Shown piece by piece: positions 17,388 through 27,106 of a stretch of DNA of 45,051 bases. Origin of the DNA: Ruminococcus sp. YE282 (GTDB lineage Bacteria > Bacillota > Clostridia > Oscillospirales > Acutalibacteraceae); assembly GCA_900101355.1 (NCBI GenBank), contig FMUV01000017.1, positions 1 to 45,051 on the forward strand, written 5' to 3'. The stretch's first letter is position 1. Every line of letters begins with the position of its first letter. Made by a program: the position numbers and the translations under genes. The notes beneath the pieces were generated by a model, which saw nothing but the letters and a program-made list of their open reading frames with translations, made no database searches and had not been told where the DNA came from.

Positions 17388-18566
17388 TTAGTGGTGGAAT
17401 AATCTTATTCCTGTAAAGCACATTGTCATATTGTACTTATTGCAGGTATCAATTACATTGTCGTCACGAATAGAGCCGCCGGGCTGTGCCACATACTGAA
17501 CGCCTGAACGTTTTGCACGCTCTATGTTATCGCCAAATGGGAAAAATGCGTCAGAACCGAGAGACACGCCGTTAAATGTTGCAAGCCATTCTTTCTTTTC
17601 CTCTTTTGTGAGAGGTTCAGGCTTAGTTTTAAAGAATTGCTGCCATATTCCGTCGGCAAGCACATCTTCATAATCGTCTGAAATATAAACGTCAATTGTA
17701 TTGTCCCTGTCAGGACGACGAATATCGTCAACAAACGGCAAGCTCATAACCTTCGGATGCTGTCTGAGATACCAAATATCGGCTTTGTTGCCTGCAAGTC
17801 TTGTGCAATGGATTCTTGACTGCTGACCTGCACCGACGCCGATAGCCTGTCCGCCCTTTGCGTAGCAAACCGAATTTGACTGTGTATACTTAAGCGTAAT
17901 CAGAGCAATAAGCAGGTCACGCTTTGCTTCCTCTGTAAGATTCTTATTTTCGGTTACGATGTTTTGCATAAGCATTTCTTCGTCAATTTTGAGCTCGTTT
18001 CTTCCCTGCTCAAAAGTAACGCCGAATACATCTTTGTGTTCAATAGGATTCGGAACATAATTCGGGTCAATTTTAACTACGTTGTATGTGCCGCGTCTTT
18101 TTGTCTTCAGTACTTCAAGAGCTTCGGGAGTATAGTCAGGAGCAATAATGCCGTCTGAAACCTCACGCTTTAAAAGAAGAGCTGTTTGAACATCACATGT
18201 ATCCGAAAGCGCAACCCAATCTCCGTATGATGACATTCTGTCAGCGCCACGTGCCATAGCATAAGCTGACGCAATAGGAGAAAGTTCCAAATCATCAACA
18301 AAATATATCTTTTTAAGTGTATCAGAAAGCTCAGTGGCTACTGCCGCACCTGCCGGGCTGACGTGCTTAAATGAAGCTGCAGCCGGAAGACCTGTTGCAG
18401 TTTTAAGTTCTTTTACAAGCTGCCATGAATTGAATGCGTCAAGAAAATTAATATAACCCGGCTTGCCGTTCAAAACTTCAACAGGGAGGTCTTTTCCGTC
18501 CTGCATAAAAATTCTTGACGGTTTCTGATTGGGGTTACAGCCGTATTTTAAAGCGAGTTCGTTCAT
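17388..18566 (-). CDS. purH: Stand-alone AICAR transformylase (PurH C-terminal domain only)
   Basis: The protein has 392 residues. It matches only the formyltransferase half of PurH, including AASFKHVSPAGAAV (about 63-76) with the catalytic Lys-His pair and the C-terminal IRDDNVIDTCNKYNMTM segment. The MGS-like IMP cyclohydrolase domain of usual PurH (over 500 residues) is absent. The next gene upstream encodes a PurO-type IMP cyclohydrolase that would supply the missing step. The enzyme transfers a formyl group from 10-formyltetrahydrofolate to AICAR. It lies 18 bases after purO. Confidence 0.92.
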   Translation of the reverse strand: MNELALKYGCNPNQKPSRIFMQDGKDLPVEVLNGKPGYINFLDAFNSWQLVKELKTATGLPAAASFKHVSPAGAAVATELSDTLKKIYFVDDLELSPIASAYAMARGADRMSSYGDWVALSDTCDVQTALLLKREVSDGIIAPDYTPEALEVLKTKRRGTYNVVKIDPNYVPNPIEHKDVFGVTFEQGRNELKIDEEMLMQNIVTENKNLTEEAKRDLLIALITLKYTQSNSVCYAKGGQAIGVGAGQQSRIHCTRLAGNKADIWYLRQHPKVMSLPFVDDIRRPDRDNTIDVYISDDYEDVLADGIWQQFFKTKPEPLTKEEKKEWLATFNGVSLGSDAFFPFGDNIERAKRSGVQYVAQPGGSIRDDNVIDTCNKYNMTMCFTGIRLFHH

Positions 18567-18584
18567 CTTATCGTCCCTTTCGTA

Positions 18585-19301
18585 TTACTTGTTTTTATTG
18601 ATTATTCTTGAATCCGAAGTATTTGTTGCTATATCAATATAGCGTACGAACAATGAAACCTTGTTATCCGCATTAAGAGAATTCCAAATTTTCTCTGCAA
18701 AGGTATCTATATCATCATTACCGATGTCTACCAATGTAGGTTCACCCTCAAAACTCGGAAGCGGATTTCCGTCTCCCATATATGTATGGATAAATCTTCC
18801 CTTTCCTGCAAGCGGTGTATCATAAGAGAATGTGTAACGCTCACAGCAATCGGGATTTCCGTCGGCACTTTTTAAAATAGACATTGCATAATTCATATTT
18901 CCGTCGCTGCATTTAACAATGCCGGAAATTCTCGGTGTGTAGTTAGGCTCGTCAGGCTCAAACTGGCGGGTGCGAAGTGATTGCTCAAATGTGAGCTGCT
19001 GATTCATAAGGTCATAAATTGTATCAGTCTGGTCACCGTTGGTTACAATAGTTTTGTTACCAAGAGTACGAACAGGTGCATAAATAATCAAAGACGGGTC
19101 AACAAGCTTTGACGGGTCAAATGCCTCTGTTTTGATACCGTCTTCAGTTTCTACAAAAACTCTGTTTCTGCTGTTTTCGCTTCTGCCCATAATAAAATAA
19201 GCAATTACTGCTTTTTTACCATCCGCACTTTTTCCTATTACAATGCCTCTGCCGGGATAAGTGGTAGATGAAATTTCTTTTTCGAGTGATACTGCTTTCA
19301 T
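18585..19301 (-). CDS. purO: IMP cyclohydrolase, PurO type
   Basis: This 238-residue protein begins with a pattern (YPGRGIVIGKSADGKKAVIAYFIMGRSENSRNR over about 15-47) that fits the IMP_cyclohyd family first known from archaeal PurO. It would close FAICAR to IMP. Other family-like stretches are RQFEPDEPNYTPRISG and RFIHTYMGDGNPLPSFEGEP. The position directly upstream of a transformylase lacking its own cyclohydrolase domain, and 12 bases after purN, supports the role. It is somewhat longer than the archaeal enzymes of about 200 residues. Confidence 0.88.
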   Translation of the reverse strand: MKAVSLEKEISSTTYPGRGIVIGKSADGKKAVIAYFIMGRSENSRNRVFVETEDGIKTEAFDPSKLVDPSLIIYAPVRTLGNKTIVTNGDQTDTIYDLMNQQLTFEQSLRTRQFEPDEPNYTPRISGIVKCSDGNMNYAMSILKSADGNPDCCERYTFSYDTPLAGKGRFIHTYMGDGNPLPSFEGEPTLVDIGNDDIDTFAEKIWNSLNADNKVSLFVRYIDIATNTSDSRIINKNK

Positions 19302-19313
19302 TGTTACCTCCGA

Positions 19314-19940
19314 TTAATTGAGAATTTCGGTTTTTGAGCCGATTACCTTTATTTTATCATCACAGAATAAAGAAACAGCCTTAGGCAATATTTTCCATTC
19401 AGCCTGTTCCATAACTCTTTTCTGCAAAATTTCAGGGGTATCGCCGTTTTTAATTTCAACTGCTTTTTGAATAATAATCGGTCCGCCGTCACATACCTCA
19501 TTTACAAAATGTGCCGTTGCCCCTGTCACCTTTACACCTCGTGCAAGAGCTGATTCATGTACGTGCAGCCCATAAAACCCCTCGCCGCAAAACGACGGAA
19601 TAAGCGACGGATGGATATTTATAATGCGGTTTTCAAAAGATTTAATGACGATTTTGCCAAGTATTGTCATAAATCCCGCAAGAACAACCAAATCTGCATT
19701 TTTGCTTTTTATTAGATTTGTCAATGCAATATCATAGTCTTCAAAAGCGTCATAATCTTTACGCTTTATAACTGAGGTGTCTATTCCGTTGTTTTTTGCT
19801 CTTTCAAGCGCATAGGCGTTTGGATTTGAAGAAATAACACAAGTAATTTTACCGTTTTTTATTTCTCCTCTGTTTTGTGCATCAATAAGTGCCTGTAAGT
19901 TTGTTCCTCCGCCCGAAACAAGAACTACGATATTTTTCAT
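19314..19940 (-). CDS. purN: Phosphoribosylglycinamide formyltransferase
   Basis: The protein has 208 residues, full length. It formylates GAR using 10-formyltetrahydrofolate. The catalytic Asn-His-Asp set is N108 and H110 (INIHPSLIPSF) and D151 (EVCDGGP). The N-terminal VLVSGGGTNLQAL binds substrate phosphate. Its ATG overlaps the purM stop as TAATG, so the two are translationally coupled. Confidence 0.96.
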   Translation of the reverse strand: MKNIVVLVSGGGTNLQALIDAQNRGEIKNGKITCVISSNPNAYALERAKNNGIDTSVIKRKDYDAFEDYDIALTNLIKSKNADLVVLAGFMTILGKIVIKSFENRIINIHPSLIPSFCGEGFYGLHVHESALARGVKVTGATAHFVNEVCDGGPIIIQKAVEIKNGDTPEILQKRVMEQAEWKILPKAVSLFCDDKIKVIGSKTEILN

Positions 19941-20974
19941 TAAGCGAACACTACTCCTTCGTTGCCTTCGATAACTTCACCGAGAACAACTGCATCTTCA
20001 CCGTTTGCCTTAAGAACTTCGATTGCCTTGTCAACATCTTCTTTGTCAACAGCTGTAATCATTCCGACACCCATATTAAAGGTATTAAACATATCGTGTT
20101 CAGAAATATTTCCGACTTTCTGCATAAGTTTAAATATCGGAAGTACCGGAACTGCGGCTTTGTCTATTTTGGCGGTTAGACCGTCTTTTAACATACGCGG
20201 AATATTCTCATAAAATCCGCCGCCTGTAATATGAGAAACAGCCTTTACCTCTACTGCATCCATAAGTGCAAGAATAGGCTTTACATATATTTTTGTAGGA
20301 GTAAGCAATGTTTCACCAAGAGGCTTGTCAAGTTCGTCGTATGTATTATTTATAGTAGTTTCGTTTATGTCAAAAATCTTTCTTACAAGTGAAAAACCGT
20401 TTGAATGTACTCCTGAAGAGCGAAGTCCGATAAGCACATCACCTGATTTAAGCTTTGAGCCGTCAATCATCTTTGGCTTATCAGCAATGCCAACGCAGAA
20501 TCCTGCAACATCATATTCATCAACAGGCATTAATCCGGGGTGTTCGGCAGTTTCACCGCCGACAAGAGCACAGCCAGACTGGACACAGCCCTCTGCTATT
20601 CCGGAAACGATTTCTGCTACTTTTTCAGGAATATTTTTACCGATTGCAATATAGTCAAGGAAAAACAAAGGCTTTGCTCCGCAGCACACAACATCATTAA
20701 CGCACATTGCAACTGAATCAATTCCGATTGTATCATGCTTATTAAGCAAAAATGCAAGTTTAAGCTTAGTGCCTACGCCGTCAGTACCGCTGACAAGAAT
20801 CGGTTCTTCCATATCCTTAAAATTCGGCGCAAACAATCCGCCAAATCCTCCGATACCGGAAACAACACCGTCAATTTTAGTGCGGGCAACGTGCTTTTTC
20901 ATCAGTTCAACTGACTTATAGCCTGCCGTTACGTCAACTCCTGCCGCCTTGTAACTCTCTGAAAAGCTGTTCAT
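19940..20974 (-). CDS. purM: Phosphoribosylformylglycinamidine cyclo-ligase
   Basis: The protein has 344 residues, full length. It is an AIR synthetase of the PurM/PurL ATP-binding fold. The N-terminal [41 protein letters not shown] and the C-terminal [14 protein letters not shown] are family signatures. The substrate FGAM would come from PurL, which is not in this window. It is preceded by purF2 at 16 bases and coupled to purN. Confidence 0.96.
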   Translation of the reverse strand: MNSFSESYKAAGVDVTAGYKSVELMKKHVARTKIDGVVSGIGGFGGLFAPNFKDMEEPILVSGTDGVGTKLKLAFLLNKHDTIGIDSVAMCVNDVVCCGAKPLFFLDYIAIGKNIPEKVAEIVSGIAEGCVQSGCALVGGETAEHPGLMPVDEYDVAGFCVGIADKPKMIDGSKLKSGDVLIGLRSSGVHSNGFSLVRKIFDINETTINNTYDELDKPLGETLLTPTKIYVKPILALMDAVEVKAVSHITGGGFYENIPRMLKDGLTAKIDKAAVPVLPIFKLMQKVGNISEHDMFNTFNMGVGMITAVDKEDVDKAIEVLKANGEDAVVLGEVIEGNEGVVFA

Positions 20975-20990
20975 TGTAATCCTCCGATTT

Positions 20991-22442
20991 TTAATTTTTG
21001 ATTTTTTTTGCGTATTTATCTATAAATATGGTACGTGGAATTTCAGCGTTATAAGAACCACTGAAACAGCCGTCGCACAGACCTATATTCGCATTTTCAG
21101 CAATTTTACGAACACTGTCTAAGCTGAGATACCCAAGCGAATCCGCGCCGATATATTTGCATATCTCGTCAACAGACATTTTATTTGCAATCAAATTTTC
21201 TTTATCCTGAATATCAATTCCAAAATAACACGGACATACAAAAGGCGGTGAGCTTATAAGCATATGAACCTCCTTGGCGCCTGCGTCACGCATTAGCTTG
21301 ACAATATGTGCCGAAGTTTTGCCGCGTACAATTGAATCATCAATAATAATTACCCTTTTGCCCTGAACATTTGCTTTCAGTGCAGTAAGTCTGGTTTGCA
21401 TAAGGCGTTTAATTTTGTTTTTGCCTGTTCCTGCTCCTCGGGGAATAAACTTGTTTTTCATAAAGCCCATTCCAAACGGAATACCCGAGGCAGAAGCATA
21501 TCCCTCAGCCGCAATTAATCCGGAATCCGGAACACCGCACACAATATCCGCATCTAAAGGATACTCTTTGTAAAGTAATTCTCCCGCCTTAAAGCGTGCC
21601 TGATGTACGCTTACGCCGTTAATTACACTGTCGGGACGAGCAACATAAACGTATTCAAACAAGCAAAAAGAGGTCTGTTCAGCAGTAAATCTTGCCTTGT
21701 AGCTGTGAAAACCGTCTTCATCTATTACTACCATTTCACCCGGCTCCACGTCACGTACAAATGCTCCTCCAAGACTGTCGATAACACAGCTCTCGGAAGA
21801 TAAAACGTAGCTGTTTTTAACCTTACCTATGCACAACGGACGAAAACCGTACATATCACGCATTCCGATAAGTCGTGACGGAGCACAAATTACTGTTGAA
21901 TATGCACCCTTAAGTTTGTCCATAGAACGAAGAACCGCATCTTCAAGATTATCTGTAAGGCAACGTTCCGAGGCTATTACGTACGCCATAAGCTCTGCAT
22001 TGGAATTTGACTGGAATATCGCGCCGCCACGTTCAAGCTCTGTGCGAATTTCAGGAAAATTGGTTATAGAACCGTTGCTTGCAATTGCAATTGAGCCTTC
22101 TTTATATCTGAGTACCAATGGTTGGTTAGAGGCACGGTCGAGCGTGTCACTCGAAGTATATCGAACGTGACCGACAGCGATTTTCCCATTCTTGAGACGT
22201 GATAACGCCTTTTCGTTAAAAACTTCGGAAACCATTCCGAGTTCTTTAACCGTTGAAAATTCACCGTTACAATTAACTGTAATTCCGGCACTTTCCTGAC
22301 CGCGGTGCTGAAGTCCGTAAAGAGCGTCTTGGGTAATTTCAACAACATCCAAATCTTCATCATTACGGTAAATTCCGAAAACTCCACATTCATCAAAAGC
22401 CTTATCCTGCTTTGAATCTATGTCAACATAATTCTTAATCAA
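20991..22442 (-). CDS. purF: Amidophosphoribosyltransferase, copy 2
   Basis: The protein has 483 residues and is a paralog of the gene at 13416-14876. C19 in DECGVFGIY is the predicted nucleophile. The PRPP loop [13 protein letters not shown] is intact, and the cysteines in FCLFEY, VCPCYFG and LCDGCFSG match the iron-sulfur ligands. The sequence differs widely from copy 1 outside motifs, for example [16 protein letters not shown] in place of the other copy's KNSYIGRTFIKPS. So it is not a recent duplication. Its start overlaps the purE stop (22439-22442, ATGA). Confidence 0.94.
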   Translation of the reverse strand: MIKNYVDIDSKQDKAFDECGVFGIYRNDEDLDVVEITQDALYGLQHRGQESAGITVNCNGEFSTVKELGMVSEVFNEKALSRLKNGKIAVGHVRYTSSDTLDRASNQPLVLRYKEGSIAIASNGSITNFPEIRTELERGGAIFQSNSNAELMAYVIASERCLTDNLEDAVLRSMDKLKGAYSTVICAPSRLIGMRDMYGFRPLCIGKVKNSYVLSSESCVIDSLGGAFVRDVEPGEMVVIDEDGFHSYKARFTAEQTSFCLFEYVYVARPDSVINGVSVHQARFKAGELLYKEYPLDADIVCGVPDSGLIAAEGYASASGIPFGMGFMKNKFIPRGAGTGKNKIKRLMQTRLTALKANVQGKRVIIIDDSIVRGKTSAHIVKLMRDAGAKEVHMLISSPPFVCPCYFGIDIQDKENLIANKMSVDEICKYIGADSLGYLSLDSVRKIAENANIGLCDGCFSGSYNAEIPRTIFIDKYAKKIKN

Positions 22443-22936
22443 AGTTCTGCCACCTTAGTCTGCATTACCTTATCCTTTTCGGCAACGCCTTTTTCCATTG
22501 TAATTTTCATATCTTCAAGTTTTTGTGAAAGAGTATCATCTGAAAGTGCGAGCATTTCAACTGCAAGTATTGCCGCATTCGCCGCACCGTCAACTGCAAC
22601 AGTAGCAACCGGAATACCGGTAGGCATCATAACTGTTGCCAAAAGCGCATCCATACCGTCAAGCTGAGCAGACTTGCATGGGATTCCGATTACAGGTAAA
22701 GTAGTTTTTGCGGCAAGAACACCAGCAAGATGAGCAGCCATACCTGCTGCGGCAATGATTACACCAAAGCCGTTTTTCTTTGCATTAGCAGAAAACTCAA
22801 TTGCGGCATCCGGTGTTCTGTGTGCGCTCATTACATGAACCTCATACGGAACATCAAATTCCTTTAATTTTTTGACAGCCTTTGAAACAACAGGAAAGTC
22901 ACTGTCGGAACCCATTATGATTGCAACCTTTTTCAT
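22439..22936 (-). CDS. purE: N5-carboxyaminoimidazole ribonucleotide mutase
   Basis: The protein has 165 residues. It begins with IIMGSDSDFPV and contains VMSAHRTPDA (about 46-55, substrate and catalytic His) and AAAGMAAHLAGVLA, all features of bacterial PurE. Class I PurE uses N5-CAIR made by PurK, but no purK is visible nearby. It is the first gene of the unit, with a predicted promoter at 22973-23001 and a short leader. The start has a good AAAGGAG site. Confidence 0.95.
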   Translation of the reverse strand: MKKVAIIMGSDSDFPVVSKAVKKLKEFDVPYEVHVMSAHRTPDAAIEFSANAKKNGFGVIIAAAGMAAHLAGVLAAKTTLPVIGIPCKSAQLDGMDALLATVMMPTGIPVATVAVDGAANAAILAVEMLALSDDTLSQKLEDMKITMEKGVAEKDKVMQTKVAEL

Positions 22937-22972
22937 AATTTACTCCTTTAATGTCATAATTTATTATTTTAT

Positions 22973-23001
22973 ATTATATTAAAAAATTTAATTTTTTGCA
23001 A
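22973..23001 (-). promoter_or_regulatory. Predicted promoter of the purE-purD unit
   Basis: On the minus strand TTGCAA (23001-22996) and TATAAT (22978-22973) are 17 bases apart. The leader to purE is only about 30 bases, too short for a purine riboswitch. Confidence 0.7.
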
Positions 23002-23071
23002 TACAATAAAAGAATTATTCAAAATTATATATGATTATTTAGTTTATCAGATATTATTCTATAAAAGAAAA

Positions 23072-23094
23072 TCAGCTGAATAATATTCAGCTGA
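23072..23094 (-). terminator. Terminator of the nfeD-SPFH-cmpB unit
   Basis: A 10-bp perfect stem (23072-23081 with 23085-23094), loop of 3 bases, is followed on the minus strand by TTTTCTTTT. Confidence 0.8.
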
Positions 23095-23103
23095 AATTTA
23101 AAA

Positions 23104-24561
23104 TTATTGATTTTTCGGTGCAGGCTGCTTTGTAATTATAGGAGAATTATCCTTTTTATCAGATATATCCTCAATTTCGGTCATGTGAGGAAACAAAAAG
23201 TTCATCTTATCATCGTTAAAACTTACATCAAGGTAGTTTTCAAAATAATTTGAAGCCGGCACATCGTCAATGCGCTGTTGCCACCTGTAAACTGCGGAAA
23301 TACTCATAAATGAATCAAATATCATAAATATAATCAGAACGGTGGTGAGAATTGCACCGACTTTTACAGGTATTTTTTCAATCAGTTTTGAAGCAAACGG
23401 ATACATATAGCGCACCCAAACAAGTCCGAGGAATCCCCAAATCAAAGCATACATAAGATTAGTGCGACCGTCAAGATTCAAAAGAGTGCCGGTGTAATCC
23501 CATGATACTGTTCCGAAAACTTCTTCCTGAAACCACGAACAAAAATATTCAAACATTGCGCCGACAACCGCACTGATTATAAATATAAGCGTGTCGCTCA
23601 GCTTGTACAGCTTATAGAGAACAATTGTTAAAAAGCATGCGCCGCCGCCGTAGACCGGTATAAATGGCCCGTAAACCATGCCCACACGCATTTCAAATTG
23701 TCCGTCTGCACATATTGCCCAGATAGTTTCAAGGACGGTGCCAATAAATGAACCTATTACGAAAAGATAGAAAAGTTTAGTAAAGCAAAATCCGAAGGCA
23801 AAAGGTTTTTCTTCCTTGTTATCATATACAAGGGTGTATTCCTTCATATTCTCGTTACGAATTTCATATAACTTGTCAGCAATTTGTTTAACATAGGCTG
23901 TTGTTTTCAGCTCAGGAAATGCAGATACAAGTCTGCGTCTTATAATATTGTCGGTAAAAAGTTTATTATAATTGTGCTCAAGTTCTTCAGCCTTGTCCTT
24001 TGGTACATCATCTCCGAGGAGTTGTGAGATATTATTTAATTTTCTTATTCTGCGCTTTAATCTTATAGTTGTAACAATTGACAAAGAATAGTCAATGAAT
24101 ATTAATCCGCAAATTGACAGCACAACAATAAGGCTTATATTAAACGGAATTAAATCCAGCACTGTGTTAAGGACAGGGATAATTACTCCGACCAGCAATG
24201 TACCGGAAACACCGAGCAACAGTGCATATGGCAAAGTTATATAACTGCCGATACTAAACTTTAAGTCAGAATAATCCCAAGGTTTACAGCCAAGAAGCTT
24301 TTCGGTAAATGTGCCGATTACTACCGACAACGCAGATAAAATTATCGCGCTGCCAAAAAGCAGTACAATTTTGTTTGAAACAAACGGTCTTAAAGCAAGA
24401 TCACAAATAATTGCACTAAAGCCGTACGTAGGACAAAAACAAGAGGTAAGAAAGCCTTTATTATAAAATTTATGCTCTAAAAATAAATTGCGTATTCCAT
24501 TAAATAACCAACCTAAAAATGAAAAAATAACAAAATACCATAAAATATTTACAAAAAACAT
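23104..24561 (-). CDS. CmpB-like putative ABC transporter membrane protein
   Basis: This 485-residue multi-span membrane protein has an internal duplication. The first half starts with SFLGWLFNGIRN and has FYNKGFLTSCFCPTYGFSA. The second half repeats the plan with SFIGTVLETIWA, MVYGPFIPVYGGGA and WDYTGTLLNLDGRTNLMYALIWG (about 350-372). This is the pattern of the ABC_trans_CmpB family, whose function is poorly known. A soluble stretch at about 180-260 joins the halves. It follows the SPFH gene by 33 bases and ends at a terminator. Confidence 0.82.
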   Translation of the reverse strand: MFFVNILWYFVIFSFLGWLFNGIRNLFLEHKFYNKGFLTSCFCPTYGFSAIICDLALRPFVSNKIVLLFGSAIILSALSVVIGTFTEKLLGCKPWDYSDLKFSIGSYITLPYALLLGVSGTLLVGVIIPVLNTVLDLIPFNISLIVVLSICGLIFIDYSLSIVTTIRLKRRIRKLNNISQLLGDDVPKDKAEELEHNYNKLFTDNIIRRRLVSAFPELKTTAYVKQIADKLYEIRNENMKEYTLVYDNKEEKPFAFGFCFTKLFYLFVIGSFIGTVLETIWAICADGQFEMRVGMVYGPFIPVYGGGACFLTIVLYKLYKLSDTLIFIISAVVGAMFEYFCSWFQEEVFGTVSWDYTGTLLNLDGRTNLMYALIWGFLGLVWVRYMYPFASKLIEKIPVKVGAILTTVLIIFMIFDSFMSISAVYRWQQRIDDVPASNYFENYLDVSFNDDKMNFLFPHMTEIEDISDKKDNSPIITKQPAPKNQ

Positions 24562-24593
24562 CCTACCCTTATCCTTTAACCCACTATATAAAA

Positions 24594-25550
24594 TTAATCA
24601 GCCTGTTGTTCATCAGCATTTGATTCTTGAACTCCAACCTGTTGTTGATTATCATCTTTCCAAATCTCTTTGATTGTGGCAACGCTGCCAGCCAAACCCT
24701 GAATATCAGACGGAATTATAATCTTTGTAGCCTTGCCGTCTGCTGCTTTTCCGAATGCTTCAAGAGATTTTAGCTGAATAATACGGTCTGTCGGAGCTGC
24801 TTCATTGAGCATTCTTAATGCGTCGGCATTAGCTCTCTGTACGGTAAGTATTGCTTCAGCTTCACCCTTTGCCTCGCGGATTTTTTTCTCTTTAACAGCG
24901 TCGGCTTCAAGAATTGCAGATTCTTTTAAACCTTCGGCAACAAGTATTCTGCTGCGCTTTTCACCTTCGGCGTCAAGTATCCTTGCACGACGTTCACGCT
25001 CTGCTTTCATCTGTTTTTCCATTGCATCCTGAATTTCGCGAGGAGGCAAAATATTTTTAAGCTCAATTCTGATAACCTTAATACCCCATGCGTCCGTGGC
25101 CTCATCAAGAATTATTCTGATTTTACCGTTAATAGTATCACGGGATGTCAGGGTGCTGTCGAGTTCCATATCACCGATGATATTACGCAAAGTGGTTGCC
25201 GTTAAGTTTTCAATAGCTTCCAACGGTCTCTCAACACCATAAGTATATAGCTTTGGATCTGTAATTTCAAAGTATACAACGGTATCTATTTGCATGGTAA
25301 CGTTATCTCTTGTAATAACAGGCTGAGGTGGAAAGTCAATAACCTGTTCCTTTAAAGAAACACGCAAAGAAATTCTGTCAATAAACGGAACTTTAATATG
25401 AAGTCCTGTTTGCCAAGTTGTGTAATATGTTCCGAATCTTTCTATTACATATGCCTGTGCCTGTGGAACTATCTGCACATTTCTTATTACTACTATTAAA
25501 ACTAAAATTGCTATTATTGCAAAAATTGCAAATATAATTACTGCCGGCAT
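24594..25550 (-). CDS. SPFH/band 7 membrane protein (stomatin/paraslipin-like)
   Basis: The protein has 318 residues. One N-terminal membrane segment (about 3-24) is followed by an SPFH domain (QAYVIERFGTYYTTWQTGLH and on) and a charged, probably coiled-coil region rich in KAERERRARILDAEGEK repeats (about 180-230). These proteins oligomerise in membrane microdomains. It overlaps by one base the upstream nfeD gene; this pair is a conserved partnership. The C-terminal tail is glutamine-rich (DNQQQVGVQESNADEQQ). Confidence 0.92.
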   Translation of the reverse strand: MPAVIIFAIFAIIAILVLIVVIRNVQIVPQAQAYVIERFGTYYTTWQTGLHIKVPFIDRISLRVSLKEQVIDFPPQPVITRDNVTMQIDTVVYFEITDPKLYTYGVERPLEAIENLTATTLRNIIGDMELDSTLTSRDTINGKIRIILDEATDAWGIKVIRIELKNILPPREIQDAMEKQMKAERERRARILDAEGEKRSRILVAEGLKESAILEADAVKEKKIREAKGEAEAILTVQRANADALRMLNEAAPTDRIIQLKSLEAFGKAADGKATKIIIPSDIQGLAGSVATIKEIWKDDNQQQVGVQESNADEQQAD

Positions 25551-25996
25551 TACTTTCTCTCCTTACTTATAGGCTCTACAATCAGTTTAACTCCCTCAAT
25601 TGCAAGCACTTTTATCCTATTGTCTTTTAAAATCGGTGCGAAATCCGAGCGTGCAGACCAAGTTTCTCCCGCAACTTTGACTTGTCCGATACTTTGTTCG
25701 TCATCTATATCCGTGACAACTACACCAACCATACCGATAAGCCTGTCGGCATTTGTATTTTGTGCGTTGCCATTATTGCGAAGCTTTTTTACAAGAGGCT
25801 TTGTAACAATTAGCGCAATAAAAGAAACTGCAAGAAAAACCGTTGTCTGAATAATTATTGACGGTGTAAAAATAGTTGTAATTGCGGCGCATATAGCACC
25901 AAGCACAAACCATATTGAAACAAGCTGCGCAGTAGCCGCTTCACACACAGCCATAACAATCGCAAGACCTATCCATATAAATGGCATAATTTGCAT
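25550..25996 (-). CDS. nfeD: NfeD family membrane protein
   Basis: The protein has 148 residues. Two or three hydrophobic segments lie in the first 70 residues, and a small OB-fold domain follows (GMVGVVVTDI to IKVLAIEGVKLIVEPI, about 88-145). This is the short NfeD form that lacks the ClpP-like protease domain. It is translated with the adjacent SPFH gene, its usual partner in membrane microdomain systems. Confidence 0.9.
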   Translation of the reverse strand: MQIMPFIWIGLAIVMAVCEAATAQLVSIWFVLGAICAAITTIFTPSIIIQTTVFLAVSFIALIVTKPLVKKLRNNGNAQNTNADRLIGMVGVVVTDIDDEQSIGQVKVAGETWSARSDFAPILKDNRIKVLAIEGVKLIVEPISKERK

Positions 25997-26135
25997 TATA
26001 TCAAAACTCCTTTCGTGCTTTTATTCTAACATATTAATTAATTGCCGTCAATTTATTTGTAAAATTCACTTAAAATATACACTTTTTATTTATTATGTGT
26101 TATAATAAAATAAATATTATATGATAGGTGATTTT

Positions 26136-26744
26136 ATGACTTTAGATACAGAGACTTTTGACGAGGGTATTGCTCCGGGCGGAGTAAGAAGCAAAAGCGA
26201 AATTAAAGTTTTGATTTGTTATTTATATAATTCCGTTTCTGATAAGATGAGTAAAGAACTTATATTGGATGCTATTATGCAGGATGAACTTGCCAATTAC
26301 TTTGAAACAAGTGCTGCTTTTGAAGATTTAATTGCAAACGGCAACCTAAAGGAAAGCGGAAAAATAGACAATGAAGCCGCATATGAGCTTACGGAAAACG
26401 GTAAGACCATTGCAAGCCAGCTTGACACAACACTTGCGTATACCGTTAAGGAAAAAGCTTATTTATGTGCTGTTAAGCTTCTTGCAGAAAGAAAAACCGC
26501 AAGAGAAAACAAGGTAGATATAGTAAAGAACGAGAACGGATACGATGTTGTGTGCAAAATTTTGGGCGGTGATGTGATACTGTTCTCTTTCACTATCTAT
26601 GCCCCTGATTATGATCAGGCAAAAATTATAAAGACCAACTTTTTAAGTTATCCCCAAACCGTCTATAAAACCATGCTTGCTCTTATGACAAAGGATAAAG
26701 ATAATGTCGGAAGCGCACTGGAAGAACTTTACGGTATTCTTTGA
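26136..26744 (+). CDS. DUF4364 family protein
   Basis: The frame also has an ATG at 26121, but the ATG at 26136 follows AGGTGA and gives the usual family start MTLDTETFD (202 residues). The N-terminal part (SEIKVLICYLYNSVSDKMSKELI) looks like a winged-helix domain, followed by an alpha/beta part. The family is widespread in Clostridia, has a possible DNA-binding fold and no established role. It is a single gene, transcribed away from nfeD and convergent to the bofA-like gene. Confidence 0.8.
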   Translation: MTLDTETFDEGIAPGGVRSKSEIKVLICYLYNSVSDKMSKELILDAIMQDELANYFETSAAFEDLIANGNLKESGKIDNEAAYELTENGKTIASQLDTTLAYTVKEKAYLCAVKLLAERKTARENKVDIVKNENGYDVVCKILGGDVILFSFTIYAPDYDQAKIIKTNFLSYPQTVYKTMLALMTKDKDNVGSALEELYGIL

Positions 26745-26763
26745 TAAGCAACCTACTAAACTG

Positions 26764-27024
26764 TTAAAAGAACAAATTAAGCGTCAGAAGCAAAGTTACT
26801 CCGGGCACACCGCCGATAACTGATACAAGCACTGACAATAAACTGACGGGAATATATACTCCTGTTATCCCCGATAAAAGATTTACGCCTGTAAGCGTTG
26901 CCGCTCCGATACACATTGATATTAGCGCCCGTTTAAACGGGCGTTTGTTTTTGCTGCAAAAATGAATAATAGAAAATACAATGAACGTAGAAATTATAAT
27001 AAGTAGAATTCCCCACCAAGGCAT
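26764..27024 (-). CDS. BofA-like pro-sigma-K processing inhibitor family protein
   Basis: The protein has 86 residues and is almost entirely membrane-embedded. It has two or three hydrophobic segments and the family's C-terminal GVNLLSGITGVYIPVSLLSV / GGVPGVTLLLTLNLFF pattern (about 53-86). In Bacillus, BofA restrains the SpoIVFB protease during sporulation. In Clostridia the family is common, but its role is less clear. A GGAG site precedes the ATG. It lies downstream of secG, separated by a strong terminator. Confidence 0.85.
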   Translation of the reverse strand: MPWWGILLIIISTFIVFSIIHFCSKNKRPFKRALISMCIGAATLTGVNLLSGITGVYIPVSLLSVLVSVIGGVPGVTLLLTLNLFF

Positions 27025-27045
27025 ATTAACAACTCCGCAAAAAAA

Positions 27046-27073
27046 TTAAACCGTCGGACATCCGACGGTTTAA
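27046..27073 (-). terminator. Terminator of secG
   Basis: A 13-bp perfect stem (27046-27058 with 27061-27073) and 2-base loop is followed on the minus strand by seven T. Confidence 0.9.
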
Positions 27074-27106
27074 TAATATGCTTGTTTATTATAATTTATT
27101 ACTTAA

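Noticed and set aside
22937..22996. Purine riboswitch before purE
   Set aside because: The leader from the predicted start site to purE is about 30 bases, and no conserved aptamer pairing is visible.
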